The notes: generated by a model not told the origin, from the sequence alone. DNA of 64,000 nt from JAGGTJ01 sp964457545 (GCA_964457545.1 CAYWEN010000004.1:124001-188000), one strand, 5' to 3'; shown: positions 43,456-53,026, counted from the stretch's first letter. Translations and numbers: made by a program.

Positions 43456-46400
43456 TTGGAAGAACGGTACAGCTTTTTTGCAAAACCTAAGGACCCATCC
43501 AGTTATAATGCGGTAAAGATATCCTTGGCTTCACCTGATACTATAAGGGAATGGTCCTATGGTGAAGTTAAAAAACCCGAGACTATCAATTACAGGACAT
43601 TTAAACCCGAACGTGATGGCCTTTTTTGTTCAAAGATATTTGGTCCCATAAAAGATTATGAGTGTAACTGTGGGAAATATAAAAGGATGAAGCATCGGGG
43701 GATAGTATGTGAGAAATGTGGTGTAGAGGTAATACAGAGTAAGGTAAGGCGTGAACGCATGGGGCATATTGAACTGGCATGCCCTGTCGCTCACATATGG
43801 TTTATGAGCTGCCTGCCATCAAAGATAGGCAACCTGCTGGATTTGACTCTTAAAAACCTGGAACAGGTCATTTATTTTGAGAGTTATATTGTTATAGATC
43901 CCAAGGATACTCCCCTTGAAAAAGGTTCGTTGCTGACAGATGAGCAGCTTTATCAGGCCAGGCTTGATTATGGGGACAGATTTGTAGTCGGAATTGGTGC
44001 AGAAGCTATCCATACCCTGCTTGGAGATCTTGATTTAGATAATCTGTCACGGACTTTAAGATCTGAGATGATGAACTCCAAATCAGATGCGAGAAGGAAA
44101 AAGCTCATAAAACGCCTTAAAATTATAGATGCATTCAGGGACTCCGGGAACGAACCTGAATGGCTTATAATGGACACAATTCCGGTATTGCCTCCGGACC
44201 TGCGTCCTCTTGTCCCTCTTGATGGCGGCAGGTTTGCTACGTCAGATTTGAATGATCTTTACAGAAGGGTAATTAACAGGAATAATCGGTTAAAGAGACT
44301 CTTGGAATTGGAAGCTCCTGATATTATTGTAAGAAACGAAAAAAGGATGCTTCAGGAAGCAGTTGATGTCCTGTTTGATAATGGTAGAAGGGGAAAGGTA
44401 GTTACTGGCTCTAATAAACGGCCTTTTAAATCACTTAGTGATATGCTTAAGGGCAAGCAGGGTAGATTCAGACAGAATCTTCTCGGCAAGAGGGTAGATT
44501 ATTCGGGACGTTCTGTAATTGTGGTAGGTCCTTATCTCCGTTTGCATCAGTGTGGTTTGCCCAAGAAAATGGCCTTGGAGCTGTTTAAACCTTTTATTTA
44601 CAATAAGCTGGATGAAAAAGGCTTGGTAGCTACGATCAAGAGTGCCAAAAAGATGGTTGAACGTGAAGATCCGGAAGTTTTTGATGCCCTTGATGAGGTT
44701 GTGAAGGAATATTGTATACTGCTGAACCGTGCTCCTACTCTGCATGGGCTTGGCATACAGGCCTTTGAGCCAATCTTGATAGAGGGTAAGGCTATCCAGC
44801 TTCATCCCCTGGTCTGTACAGCCTTTAATGCTGATTTTGATGGTGACCAGATGGCTGTTCATGTTCCTCTTTCCATAGAGGCCCAGATAGAGGCCAGAGT
44901 GCTGATGATGTCAACAAACAATATCCTTTCACCGGCAAATGGGGATCCAATTATTGTTCCAAGCCAGGATATTGTTCTGGGTTTGTACTATATGACCAGG
45001 GAAAAACCCTTTGTAAAAGGTTCCGGACTTATTTTCTCTTCTCCGAATGAGGTGCAAATGGCATATGATGCCAATGAGGTTGATCTTCATGCATCAATAA
45101 AGGTCAGAATAGAAGGGAAAATATATGATACAACGGTTGGTCGTGCTCTTCTGTATGATGTTTTACCTGATGGACTGCCTTTTTCGCTTATTAACAAGGT
45201 CTTATCCAAACAGGCATTGCGGTCGCTTATTAATGAATCATACAGAAAGGTAGGTACCAAGGCCACTGTGATTCTGGCAGATAGGCTGAAAGATACCGGA
45301 TACCAATATGCTACTATTTCAGGAATATCTATTTCCATGAAAGATATGGTTGTTCCATCACAAAAAAGAAAGATTATTGAAAAGGCCGAGAAAGAGGTCA
45401 AGAAGATAGAGGATCAGTATCAGGCAGGTCTTATTACAGGTGGAGAAAAATATAATAAAGTGGTGGATATCTGGTCCCAGTCCACAGAAGATGTTGCCTC
45501 TGAAATGATGAACGAGATATCTACAGAGGTTGTGGATCTTGGTGATGGCAAAAAGGCTGAGGTGCCCACCTTTAATCCCATATACATGATGTCTGATTCA
45601 GGGGCAAGGGGCAGCAAGGATCAGATGCGGCAATTGGCAGGTATGCGTGGACTGATGGCAAAACCATCCGGTGAAATCATTGAAACGCCTATTGTCTCCA
45701 ATTTTAGAGAGGGTTTGAATGTGTTGCAGTATTTTATTTCAACTCATGGTGCCAGAAAGGGGTTGGCAGATACTGCACTCAAGACAGCGAACTCAGGCTA
45801 TTTGACGAGACGTCTGGTAGATGTTGCGCAGGATGCTATTATTACTGAAGAAGACTGTGGAACTATGGACGGTATATGGGTAAACGCTCTTGTTGAAAGT
45901 GGGGAAGTCCTTCAGATGATTGGAGAGAGGATTCTTGGAAGAGTTGCCCTTAAAGATGTTTATGATCCTGTAACAGGCGAGCTTTTGATTGCAGCAAATG
46001 AAGAGTTTGATGAAGAGAAGGTGCGGAAAATAGAGGCTGCTGGTGTGGAGCGTGTAAAGATCAGGTCTGTCCTTACCTGTGAGGCAAAGGGAGGCGGTAT
46101 ATGCAGAAAATGTTATGGCAGGGATTTGGGGCATGGTCATGAGGTTAATATCGGAGCGGCTGTAGGTATTATTGCTGCCCAGTCCATAGGTGAACCTGGC
46201 ACCCAGCTTACAATGAGGACCTTCCATATAGGAGGTACAGCCAGTAAAAGAGTTGAACAATCTACAGTGCAGGCAAGAAATAGTGGGCCGGTAAAATTCT
46301 TGGGTCTTAATGTTGTAGAAAATGAATATGGTTCTCTTTCTGTAATGAACCGCGATGGGGAGATAGCTATTCTTGGACAGAATGGCAGGGAAATTGAGCG

Positions 46401-47532
46401 ATATCCCATTATTTATGGTGCCACACTTAAAGTCAGGGATGGGCAGAAGGTAAAGGCCGGTGAAGTACTGGCTGAATGGGATCCTTTTACCATTCCGATC
46501 ATGACTGAAGTGCCGGGAAAGGTAAAGTTCGGTGACATAGTCGAAGGAAATACCATGCAGGAAAGGCGTGACCCCGTTACCGGAAAGATCAGTAGAGTAA
46601 TTGTTGAGTCAAAGGATATGGATGCAAGACCAAGGATTTCTATCAAAGATTTGTCAGGAAAGACAATTAACCTGGATAAAAAGCCAAAATCTGTTGCAAG
46701 ATATTATCTTCCCGTAGGTGCTATTTTAATTGTTAATGAAGGAGATGAGGTCCAATCAGGTGCCGTCCTTGCAAAAATTCCGAGAGAAACTACAAAAACA
46801 AAGGATATTACTGGTGGTTTGCCTCGTGTTGCTGAACTTTTTGAGGTCAGAAGACCAAAGGAGACAGCGATTATCAGTGATGTGGACGGTGTGGTGTCAT
46901 TTGGTAAGTATTTGAAGGGAAAAAGAAAACTGACAATTACGCCTGATGTTGGTGAGCCTGTGACCTATTTTATTCCAAAAGGTAAGCATGTAAGTGTTCT
47001 TGAAGGAGATTATGTAAGGGCTGGAGAGCCTCTTATGGATGGCTCGGCTGATCCGCATGACATTCTAAGGGTAAGAGGTCTCAAGGAGCTGGCAAGGTAC
47101 CTGGTGAATGAGGTACAGGAAGTTTATAGGCTTCAAGGAGTCAAGATTAATGATAAACATATAGAGGTGATTGTTCGCCAGATGTTGCGTCAGGTCAAAG
47201 TGACAGATGTGGGTGATTCAAACTTTTTGATTGAAGAACAGGTGGATAAATGGCGATTTGAAGAAGAGAACAGGGCTCTTGTTGAGGCGGGCAAAAAACC
47301 GGCTACAGCCAGTCCGTTGCTTCTTGGTATTACTAAGGCATCGCTTAGTACAGAAAGCTTTATTTCCGCTGCATCGTTTCAGGAGACGACCAAGGTGCTT
47401 TCCAATGCAAGCATTGCTGGTAAGGTGGACTATCTTAAAGGCCTTAAGGAGAATGTTATTATGGGACGCTTGATTCCTGCAGGAACTGGCGTTAAAATGT
47501 ACAGGGATGTTTCTGTAGGGGTTGTGAATTAA
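43456..47532 (+). CDS. rpoC: DNA-directed RNA polymerase beta' subunit
   Basis: The protein has 1358 residues from a TTG start with AGGAGGGG just upstream. The N-terminal zinc site is CNCGKYKRMKHRGIVCEKCG. The catalytic loop NADFDGDQMAVH lies at 458-469, with D460, D462 and D464 holding the active-site magnesium. The bridge helix and trigger loop region (GMRGLMAKPSGEIIETPI) and the second zinc site (CEAKGGGICRKCYG) are intact. The C-terminus ends in TKVLSNASIAGKVDYLKGLKENVIMGRLIPAGTG, as in other proteobacteria (shown in part in the sequence). No insertions or truncations are seen. Confidence 0.98.
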   Translation: MEERYSFFAKPKDPSSYNAVKISLASPDTIREWSYGEVKKPETINYRTFKPERDGLFCSKIFGPIKDYECNCGKYKRMKHRGIVCEKCGVEVIQSKVRRERMGHIELACPVAHIWFMSCLPSKIGNLLDLTLKNLEQVIYFESYIVIDPKDTPLEKGSLLTDEQLYQARLDYGDRFVVGIGAEAIHTLLGDLDLDNLSRTLRSEMMNSKSDARRKKLIKRLKIIDAFRDSGNEPEWLIMDTIPVLPPDLRPLVPLDGGRFATSDLNDLYRRVINRNNRLKRLLELEAPDIIVRNEKRMLQEAVDVLFDNGRRGKVVTGSNKRPFKSLSDMLKGKQGRFRQNLLGKRVDYSGRSVIVVGPYLRLHQCGLPKKMALELFKPFIYNKLDEKGLVATIKSAKKMVEREDPEVFDALDEVVKEYCILLNRAPTLHGLGIQAFEPILIEGKAIQLHPLVCTAFNADFDGDQMAVHVPLSIEAQIEARVLMMSTNNILSPANGDPIIVPSQDIVLGLYYMTREKPFVKGSGLIFSSPNEVQMAYDANEVDLHASIKVRIEGKIYDTTVGRALLYDVLPDGLPFSLINKVLSKQALRSLINESYRKVGTKATVILADRLKDTGYQYATISGISISMKDMVVPSQKRKIIEKAEKEVKKIEDQYQAGLITGGEKYNKVVDIWSQSTEDVASEMMNEISTEVVDLGDGKKAEVPTFNPIYMMSDSGARGSKDQMRQLAGMRGLMAKPSGEIIETPIVSNFREGLNVLQYFISTHGARKGLADTALKTANSGYLTRRLVDVAQDAIITEEDCGTMDGIWVNALVESGEVLQMIGERILGRVALKDVYDPVTGELLIAANEEFDEEKVRKIEAAGVERVKIRSVLTCEAKGGGICRKCYGRDLGHGHEVNIGAAVGIIAAQSIGEPGTQLTMRTFHIGGTASKRVEQSTVQARNSGPVKFLGLNVVENEYGSLSVMNRDGEIAILGQNGREIERYPIIYGATLKVRDGQKVKAGEVLAEWDPFTIPIMTEVPGKVKFGDIVEGNTMQERRDPVTGKISRVIVESKDMDARPRISIKDLSGKTINLDKKPKSVARYYLPVGAILIVNEGDEVQSGAVLAKIPRETTKTKDITGGLPRVAELFEVRRPKETAIISDVDGVVSFGKYLKGKRKLTITPDVGEPVTYFIPKGKHVSVLEGDYVRAGEPLMDGSADPHDILRVRGLKELARYLVNEVQEVYRLQGVKINDKHIEVIVRQMLRQVKVTDVGDSNFLIEEQVDKWRFEEENRALVEAGKKPATASPLLLGITKASLSTESFISAASFQETTKVLSNASIAGKVDYLKGLKENVIMGRLIPAGTGVKMYRDVSVGVVN

Positions 47533-47642
47533 TTTTTGTTATACAGATAAAACAGCTTGACAATTTGAACAAATAAGAATAAAAGGGTGGATTCTTATTG
47601 TTTGAACCATTGATAAAAAAGATGGTTTTTCAATGTTCGGTT

Positions 47643-47806
47643 TGTTCATAAAATCAATTTCTGGAAACAAGTAAAATAAAGCTTTGTTTCATAAATATAA
47701 ATTTTTGTATAATATCGAGGAATGTAAGGGCATACAGAGAATAATATCTGTATAACTGATAAGATTGATACAGATGTTGCAAAAAGGCCCTTTATGGACT
47801 AAAAAC
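47643..47806 (+). repeat. degenerate repeat unit between rpoC and rpsL
   Basis: A weak left arm (TTGTTCATAAAATCAATTTC) at 47643 and a good right arm at 47766-47806 (TTGATACAGATGTTGCAAAA then AGGCCCTTTATGGACTAAAA) bracket about 165 bases. The right part closely matches 59936-59977. The unit includes the putative str promoter. Confidence 0.55.
47684..47713 (+). promoter_or_regulatory. probable promoter of the rpsL operon
   Basis: TTGTTT (47684-47689) and a perfect TATAAT (47708-47713) are 18 bases apart. rpsL starts 108 bases after the -10 box. The site lies inside a degenerate repeat unit. Confidence 0.45.
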
Positions 47807-47820
47807 TAACGAGGGAATTG

Positions 47821-48198
47821 ATGCCAACCATTAATCAACTTGTAAGATATGGTCGTCGTAAGCCAAAGAAAAAGGTGAAAACCCCTGCTCTTCAGGGTGC
47901 TCCACAAAGAAGAGGTGTGTGTGTCAGGGTTTATACTTCCACGCCAAAGAAACCGAACTCTGCTCTCAGAAAGGTTGCAAGGGTCAGACTGACAAACGGG
48001 ATTGAAGTTACTTCCTATATCCCAGGTATGGGACACAATCTTCAGGAGCACTCGGTAGTATTGATTAGAGGGGGAAGGGTAAAAGATTTACCTGGTGTAA
48101 GGTATCATGTTATCAGGGGAACCATGGATGCGGCGGGAGTGGAAGGCCGCAGGCAGGGTAGATCCAAATATGGTACGAAGAAGCCAAAAGGTCTTTGA
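47821..48198 (+). CDS. rpsL: 30S ribosomal protein S12
   Basis: This 125-residue protein of the decoding centre has PTINQLVRYGRR and TPKKPNSALRKVARV, with Lys at 43 and 88 and Pro at 91, the wild-type residues of the streptomycin region. ACGAGGG lies upstream; the ATG at 47821 is preferred to the preceding TTG. It begins the str gene order and is followed after 22 bases by rpsG. Confidence 0.97.
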   Translation: MPTINQLVRYGRRKPKKKVKTPALQGAPQRRGVCVRVYTSTPKKPNSALRKVARVRLTNGIEVTSYIPGMGHNLQEHSVVLIRGGRVKDLPGVRYHVIRGTMDAAGVEGRRQGRSKYGTKKPKGL

Positions 48199-48220
48199 TG
48201 TCTAATATTGGGAGTGTTTA

Positions 48221-48694
48221 ATGCCAAGGAAGAAATTTGTTCTTAAAAGGAAGACATTGCCTGATCCAAAGTACGATAGTGTGCTTGTTGCCAGGTTTAT
48301 TAATGGCTTGATGAAAAAAGGCAAAAAGAGTATTGCACAAAAGATTTTCTATGGTGCTATTGATGTTATAAAAGAAAACATGAAAAATGATGATCCAATA
48401 GCAGTATTTCAAAAGGCTGTTGATAATGTTAAACCTGTTGTAGAGGTTAAATCGCGAAGGGTAGGGGGATCTACTTATCAGGTACCTACAGAGGTTAGGT
48501 CGTCCAGGAGACTTGCCCTTGCTATAAGATGGATAGTAGGTTTTGCGAGGCAAAGGGGAGAGAAGACAATGGTTGCCAAGCTTGCTGGTGAACTTATGGA
48601 TGCAGCCAAAGGTAGAGGCTCTGCGGTTAAGAAAAGAGAGGATACGCATAGGATGGCTGAGGCTAATAAGGCATTTGCCCACTATCGTTGGTAA
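48221..48694 (+). CDS. rpsG: 30S ribosomal protein S7
   Basis: This 157-residue primary binding protein of the 16S 3' major domain starts MPRKKFVLKRKTLPDPKYDS (one or two residues off the usual PRRR start), with the RSRRVGGSTYQVPVEV-type segment as SRRVGGSTYQVPTEVRSSRR and the C-terminal HRMAEANKAFAHYRW. In most bacteria fusA follows; here the next gene, 23 bases on, is tuf. S7 usually represses the str operon. Confidence 0.97.
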   Translation: MPRKKFVLKRKTLPDPKYDSVLVARFINGLMKKGKKSIAQKIFYGAIDVIKENMKNDDPIAVFQKAVDNVKPVVEVKSRRVGGSTYQVPTEVRSSRRLALAIRWIVGFARQRGEKTMVAKLAGELMDAAKGRGSAVKKREDTHRMAEANKAFAHYRW

Positions 48695-48717
48695 CTATCT
48701 TTAAGGAGGAATGAGAG

Positions 48718-49911
48718 ATGTCAAAAAGCAAATTTGAGAGAACAAAGCCGCATTTGAATGTAGGCACTATAGGGCACATCGATCATGGTAAGACGACCTT
48801 GACAGCGGCTATAACCAAACATCTGGCCAAAAAGGGAAAGGCCGATTTTGTGCCATTTGATGAGATAGACAAGGCACCGGAAGAAAAAGCAAGAGGGATA
48901 ACAATCGCTACGGCGCATGTGGAGTATGAAACAGACAAGAGGCATTATGCCCATGTGGATTGCCCGGGTCATGCCGACTATATAAAGAACATGATCACAG
49001 GGGCAGCGCAGATGGATGGTGCGATCCTCGTGGTAGGGGCAGATGATGGTCCTATGCCTCAGACTCGTGAACATATACTGTTGGCGCGTCAGGTAGGAGT
49101 GCCTAATATAGTGGTGTTCCTTAATAAATGTGATATGGTTGATGATGAAGAGCTGGTAGAGCTGGTAGAGCTGGAGTTAAGGGAGCTTTTGAGTAAATAT
49201 GAGTTTCCAGGGGATGATATCCCGATTATAAGAGGAAGTGCATTAAAGGCTCTTGAGAGTGATGATCCTGACTCAGAAGAGGTTAAGCCTATATTTGAGT
49301 TGATGGATGCGATAGATAGTTATATTCCGGATCCTGTCCGTGATATCGAGAAACCCTTTCTTATGCCTATAGAAGATGTGTTCAGTATATCCGGCAGGGG
49401 TACAGTTGTAACAGGTAGGGTTGAGCGAGGAATAATCAAGGTAGGTGATGAAGTAGAGATAGTCGGAATAAGGGATACCCTGAAGACAGTTTGTACCGGG
49501 GTTGAGATGTTCCGTAAGATACTTGATCAGGGCCAGGCAGGTGACAATGTAGGGGTTTTGCTAAGAGGAACCAAAAGAGATGAGGTGGAGCGTGGACAGG
49601 TAGTTGCTAAACCGGGATCCATAACTCCTCATACTAAATTTAAAGCAGAGGCGTACATCCTTACCAAAGAGGAAGGAGGACGTCATACTCCCTTCTTTAA
49701 TGGGTATAGGCCTCAGTTTTATTTTCGGACAACAGATGTGACAGGGGTGGTTACCTTGCCGGAAGGCATTGAAATGGTAATGCCTGGAGACAATGTGTCC
49801 ATGGAGGTAAGTCTGATTACACCGATTGCAATGGAAAAAGAGTTGAGATTTGCGATTCGTGAAGGTGGTAGAACTGTAGGGGCTGGTGTTATTAGTGAAA
49901 TTATTGAGTAG
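48718..49911 (+). CDS. tuf: elongation factor Tu
   Basis: This 397-residue GTPase brings aminoacyl-tRNA to the ribosome. The P loop is GHIDHGKT (19-26), switch I RGITI (59-63), switch II DCPGHADY (81-88), and the guanine motif NKCD (136-139) is followed by the SAL motif; domains 2 and 3 end in VGAGVISEIIE. AAGGAGG precedes the ATG. It is the only tuf gene in the window, directly between rpsG and rpsJ with fusA missing, while the tRNA cluster at 30.9-31.7 kb has lost its usual tufB neighbour. Confidence 0.98.
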   Translation: MSKSKFERTKPHLNVGTIGHIDHGKTTLTAAITKHLAKKGKADFVPFDEIDKAPEEKARGITIATAHVEYETDKRHYAHVDCPGHADYIKNMITGAAQMDGAILVVGADDGPMPQTREHILLARQVGVPNIVVFLNKCDMVDDEELVELVELELRELLSKYEFPGDDIPIIRGSALKALESDDPDSEEVKPIFELMDAIDSYIPDPVRDIEKPFLMPIEDVFSISGRGTVVTGRVERGIIKVGDEVEIVGIRDTLKTVCTGVEMFRKILDQGQAGDNVGVLLRGTKRDEVERGQVVAKPGSITPHTKFKAEAYILTKEEGGRHTPFFNGYRPQFYFRTTDVTGVVTLPEGIEMVMPGDNVSMEVSLITPIAMEKELRFAIREGGRTVGAGVISEIIE

Positions 49912-49920
49912 GTAGCAGAT

Positions 49921-50232
49921 ATGATGACTAACCAAAAGATCAGGATACGTTTGAAGGCTTATGATCATAGCTTGTTGGATCAGTCAGCCAAAGAAATCGT
50001 TGAGACTGCTAAGGATACGGGAGCGAGAGTTGCCGGGCCCATACCTCTTCCTACAGTTATTAACAAGTATTGTGTTTTGAGATCTCCGCATGTTGACAAG
50101 AAATCAAGGGAACAGTTTGAGATAAGAACTCATAAACGTTTGCTGGATATTTTGGAGCCAACCCAGCAGACCATTGATGCTCTTATGAAACTTGATCTTG
50201 CGGCAGGCGTTGATGTGGAAATAAAATTGTGA
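49921..50232 (+). CDS. rpsJ: 30S ribosomal protein S10
   Basis: The protein has 103 residues (102 if the second of two adjacent ATGs is used). RIRLKAYDHSLLDQSAKEIVETAKDTGARVAGPIPLPT is continuous in the sequence, as is the loop IRTHKRLLDILEPTQ. It binds the 30S head and, with NusB, acts in transcription antitermination. It starts nine bases after the tuf stop, so it is likely read with the str genes, whereas rplC lies 236 bases further on. Confidence 0.97.
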   Translation: MMTNQKIRIRLKAYDHSLLDQSAKEIVETAKDTGARVAGPIPLPTVINKYCVLRSPHVDKKSREQFEIRTHKRLLDILEPTQQTIDALMKLDLAAGVDVEIKL

Positions 50233-50342
50233 TTTACGGCTTTGCGGAAAGTCTGCTGTGTTTTTTATTCTGATTGCGGAATAAATTGGTGTAAAAGCGC
50301 TTTGCCATTTTGTTTGGTGTGCAGGTTTTATGGGCACGGCCG

Positions 50343-50403
50343 CTGTCAATGTTTTTTTTAAGGTGGGGGTATGGCCCCTTATATATCAAAAAAACATTGG
50401 CAG
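50343..50403 (+). promoter_or_regulatory. long stem-loop between rpsJ and rplC
   Basis: CTGTCAATGTTTTTTT (50343-50358) pairs with AAAAAAACATTGGCAG (50388-50403), 16 pairs with one G-U in RNA. The enclosed 29 bases can add an inner GGGG/CCCC stem. It may be a regulatory leader for rplC or an attenuator; its A and T runs would also allow termination in either direction. Confidence 0.55.
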
Positions 50404-50436
50404 TTTTGAAAAAACCGTCAGGGTTTAAGTGTATAG

Positions 50437-50448
50437 TACAGTACTGTA
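50437..50448. promoter_or_regulatory. palindrome ahead of rplC
   Basis: TACAGTACTGTA is a perfect 12-base palindrome ending seven bases before the GGAG binding site of rplC. It may be an operator or part of a leader fold. Confidence 0.4.
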
Positions 50449-50468
50449 GTACGTTGGAGTAATTGCAT

Positions 50469-51086
50469 ATGGTCAGTAAATTATATGGAAAAAAGATAGG
50501 TATGACGAGGTGTTTCCTGGAAGGAGTCAGTGTTCCTGTGACGGTTGTTAAGGCTGAGCCATGTGTTGTGATGCAAAAAAAGACTAAGGATAAGGATGGC
50601 TATAATGCTATCCAGGTCGCCTTTAGCCCCAAAAAGGAACAGCGTGTAAACAAGCCTTTAAAAGGACATTTTAAACGGGTTGGTAAAGGATGTTTTGAGT
50701 GTCTTAGGGAAATTAAGGTGGATTCCTTGGATGAATTTACTGAGGGACAGGAGATAAAGCCTGATATTTTTAATGTTGGTGATGTGGTTCATGTAAGTGG
50801 CTACAGTAAGGGAAGAGGTTTTGCAGGCGTTATGAAGAGATGGGGGTTTGCAGGTGGAAGAAAGACTCACGGCTCCCGTTCTCATAGAATTCCTGGTTCT
50901 ATAGGTTGCAGTGCTACTCCGGGAAGGGTTCTGAAAGGACGGAAACTGCCCGGCAGAATGGGAAACCAGCGTGTAACGGTAAAGAATCTCAAGGTTATTG
51001 ATGTCAGGCCAGATGAAAATCTCCTTTTAATCACTGGTTCTGTTCCTGGTGGATCCAATGCTGTATTGGAAATCAGAAAGGCCTGA
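50469..51086 (+). CDS. rplC: 50S ribosomal protein L3
   Basis: From the ATG at 50469 (GGAG about ten bases upstream) the protein has 205 residues. It has KLYGKKIGMTRCF at the start, the GRGFAGVMKRWGFAGG loop that reaches the peptidyl-transferase centre, THGSRSHRIPGSIG, and GRVLKGRKLPGRMGNQRVTV. It is an early assembly protein of the large subunit. It is the first gene of the S10-type block after a 236-base structured spacer. Confidence 0.97.
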   Translation: MVSKLYGKKIGMTRCFLEGVSVPVTVVKAEPCVVMQKKTKDKDGYNAIQVAFSPKKEQRVNKPLKGHFKRVGKGCFECLREIKVDSLDEFTEGQEIKPDIFNVGDVVHVSGYSKGRGFAGVMKRWGFAGGRKTHGSRSHRIPGSIGCSATPGRVLKGRKLPGRMGNQRVTVKNLKVIDVRPDENLLLITGSVPGGSNAVLEIRKA

Positions 51087-51261
51087 TTATTAGGGGGCCT
51101 GGAAGAGTAGCAGTTTCTTAAAATCAGGGCTTGTGGAAAAAAGGGTGTTTAAGGATGGCCGGTTGTTTGTGGTCTGTCCATGACTGGCTGTTTTGTCTGC
51201 GTTGTTCTGTTCCTGTTAGTATTTATCTTTAATTTTTACTCTGTTGTGGCAGGTATATTCA

Positions 51262-51885
51262 ATGATTAGTTGCGATGTGTATAATCTTAATAGAGAGAAG
51301 GTTTCAGAGGCAGAGCTGAGGGAAGATATATTTGGTGTGCCAGTAAAGAGACATGTTCTTCATCAAGTTGTTCTTGCCCAACTTGCTGCCAAAAGATCAG
51401 GGTCTGCTTCAACAAAAGGCAGATCAAGCGTTAAGGCTTCTGGTGCAAAACTATGGCGTCAAAAAGGTACTGGCAGGGCAAGAGTGGGAGATGCTGCTTC
51501 TCCAATTAGAAAAGGGGGCGGAGTGGCATTTGGTCCTAAGCAAAGGACATATTGTTATCATGTTTCCAAGAAAGTAAGAAAGATTGCCTTGCGAATGGCT
51601 TTTACTGATAAGGTTGCATCTGATAAACTTGTTATTGTGAAGGACTTTAAGGAATTTTCAGAATTGAAAACCAAAAAATTTGTAGAATTGTTAAAACGGT
51701 TTGATCTGAACAAGACTTTGATTGTGACTCATGACAAGGAAGATACCCTTGAAAGATCATCAAGGAATGTGCAGGATGCAAAGGTAATACGACATCAGGG
51801 TCTTAATGTCTATGATATCTTGAAATATGATTTTGTTATGCTTGAGGAGTCTGTTTTAAGGGATATAGGGGAGGCATTGAGTTAA
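51262..51885 (+). CDS. rplD: 50S ribosomal protein L4
   Basis: The protein has 207 residues from the ATG at 51262. The extended loop that lines the exit tunnel is present (GRSSVKASGAKLWRQKGTGRARVG...SPIRKGGGVAFGP). In E. coli L4 also represses the S10 operon. A 175-base spacer from rplC includes a weak arm of the repeat (CTGTCCATGACTGGCTGTTT near 51174), so even this normally tight junction is expanded. Confidence 0.96.
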   Translation: MISCDVYNLNREKVSEAELREDIFGVPVKRHVLHQVVLAQLAAKRSGSASTKGRSSVKASGAKLWRQKGTGRARVGDAASPIRKGGGVAFGPKQRTYCYHVSKKVRKIALRMAFTDKVASDKLVIVKDFKEFSELKTKKFVELLKRFDLNKTLIVTHDKEDTLERSSRNVQDAKVIRHQGLNVYDILKYDFVMLEESVLRDIGEALS

Positions 51886-51889
51886 TTCA

Positions 51890-52180
51890 GTGGATAATAT
51901 ATATCAGATTATAAAAGAGCCCCTTAGTACTGAGAAAACCACTATGCAAAAAAGTGATCTTAATAAGATCTCTTTTAAGGTACAGAAAAGAGCTAACAAG
52001 GTAGAAATTAGACGTGCTGTAGAGGCTATATTTAATGTTAAGGTTTTAAATATAAGGACTATTAATGTTAAAGGTAAGAAACGGAGAGTAGGAAGAAGTG
52101 TTGGGAAAACTTCTGACTGGAAAAAGGCAATTGTAACCTTGAAACCGGGTCAGAATATGGATATTTTTGAGGGGGTATAG
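51890..52180 (+). CDS. rplW: 50S ribosomal protein L23
   Basis: The protein has 96 residues from a GTG start four bases after the rplD stop. IIKEPLSTEKTT, FKVQKRANKVEIRRAVEAIFNVKV and NVKGKKRRVG are the family features. It sits at the exit of the peptide tunnel and docks trigger factor and SRP. Translation is probably coupled to rplD. Confidence 0.96.
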   Translation: MDNIYQIIKEPLSTEKTTMQKSDLNKISFKVQKRANKVEIRRAVEAIFNVKVLNIRTINVKGKKRRVGRSVGKTSDWKKAIVTLKPGQNMDIFEGV

Positions 52181-52201
52181 CCTGATCTGGCTTGAATAAA
52201 T

Positions 52202-53026
52202 ATGGGAATTAAAACTAATAAACCAACATCCCCTGGGAGAAGATTCCAGTCTGTATCTACCTTTGAAGAATTAACTGGTACCAGACCGGAGAAGAGTCTT
52301 CTTAAGAGTTTAAAACGAAGTGGGGGGAGAAATTCGAACGGACGTATTACGGTCAGACATCGCGGAGGGGGCTGTAAACGTTTATACAGGATAATTGATT
52401 TTAAACGGGACAAGGACGGTATCCCTGCTAAGGTGGCATCAATTGAGTATGATCCTAACCGATCTGCCAATATTGCCCTTTTACATTATGCAGATGGTGA
52501 AAAGCGGTATATTATTGCTCCCAACAATCTTAAGGTAGGTGACAGCCTCCTTTCAGGTGAAGGAGCCGAGATAAGAATTGGAAATGCTTTACCGTTAAGG
52601 AATATTCCTCTTGGAACCTATGTGCATAACATTGAAATGAATATTGGTCATGGGGGACAAATTGCGAGAGGCGCAGGGACTTATGCTCAGTTAATGGCCA
52701 AAGAGGGTAAATACGCTCAGTTAAAACTCCCTTCCGGTGAAGTAAGAATGGTTTTGCTTGACTGTAAGGCTACTATAGGCCAGGTTGGGAACCTGGACCA
52801 GGAAAATATTTCTATTGGTAAGGCCGGAAGAAACAGATGGCTGGGCAGGCGTCCTCATGTCAGGGGCGTGGCAATGAATCCTGTTGATCATCCACATGGA
52901 GGTGGAGAGGGCAAGTCTTCAGGAGGCAGACATCCTGTAACACCGTGGGGTGTGCCTACAAAAGGTTTCAGGACCAGAAAAAGGAAGACCAGTGATCGTC
53001 TGATTATTCGAAGAAGGAAGAAATAG
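52202..53026 (+). CDS. rplB: 50S ribosomal protein L2
   Basis: This 274-residue protein at the peptidyl-transferase centre has GRNSNGRITVRHRGGGCKR near residue 40-58, VHNIEMNIGHGGQIARGAGTYAQL, and the functional C-terminal loop VRGVAMNPVDHPHGGGEGKSSGGRHPVTPWG-type region with the key histidine (all in the translation). Length is standard. It follows rplW after 21 bases; rpsS lies 262 bases on. Confidence 0.97.
   Translation: MGIKTNKPTSPGRRFQSVSTFEELTGTRPEKSLLKSLKRSGGRNSNGRITVRHRGGGCKRLYRIIDFKRDKDGIPAKVASIEYDPNRSANIALLHYADGEKRYIIAPNNLKVGDSLLSGEGAEIRIGNALPLRNIPLGTYVHNIEMNIGHGGQIARGAGTYAQLMAKEGKYAQLKLPSGEVRMVLLDCKATIGQVGNLDQENISIGKAGRNRWLGRRPHVRGVAMNPVDHPHGGGEGKSSGGRHPVTPWGVPTKGFRTRKRKTSDRLIIRRRKK

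Noticed and set aside
47821..48198. Possible streptomycin-resistance change in rpsL
   Set aside because: K43, K88 and P91 are wild type.
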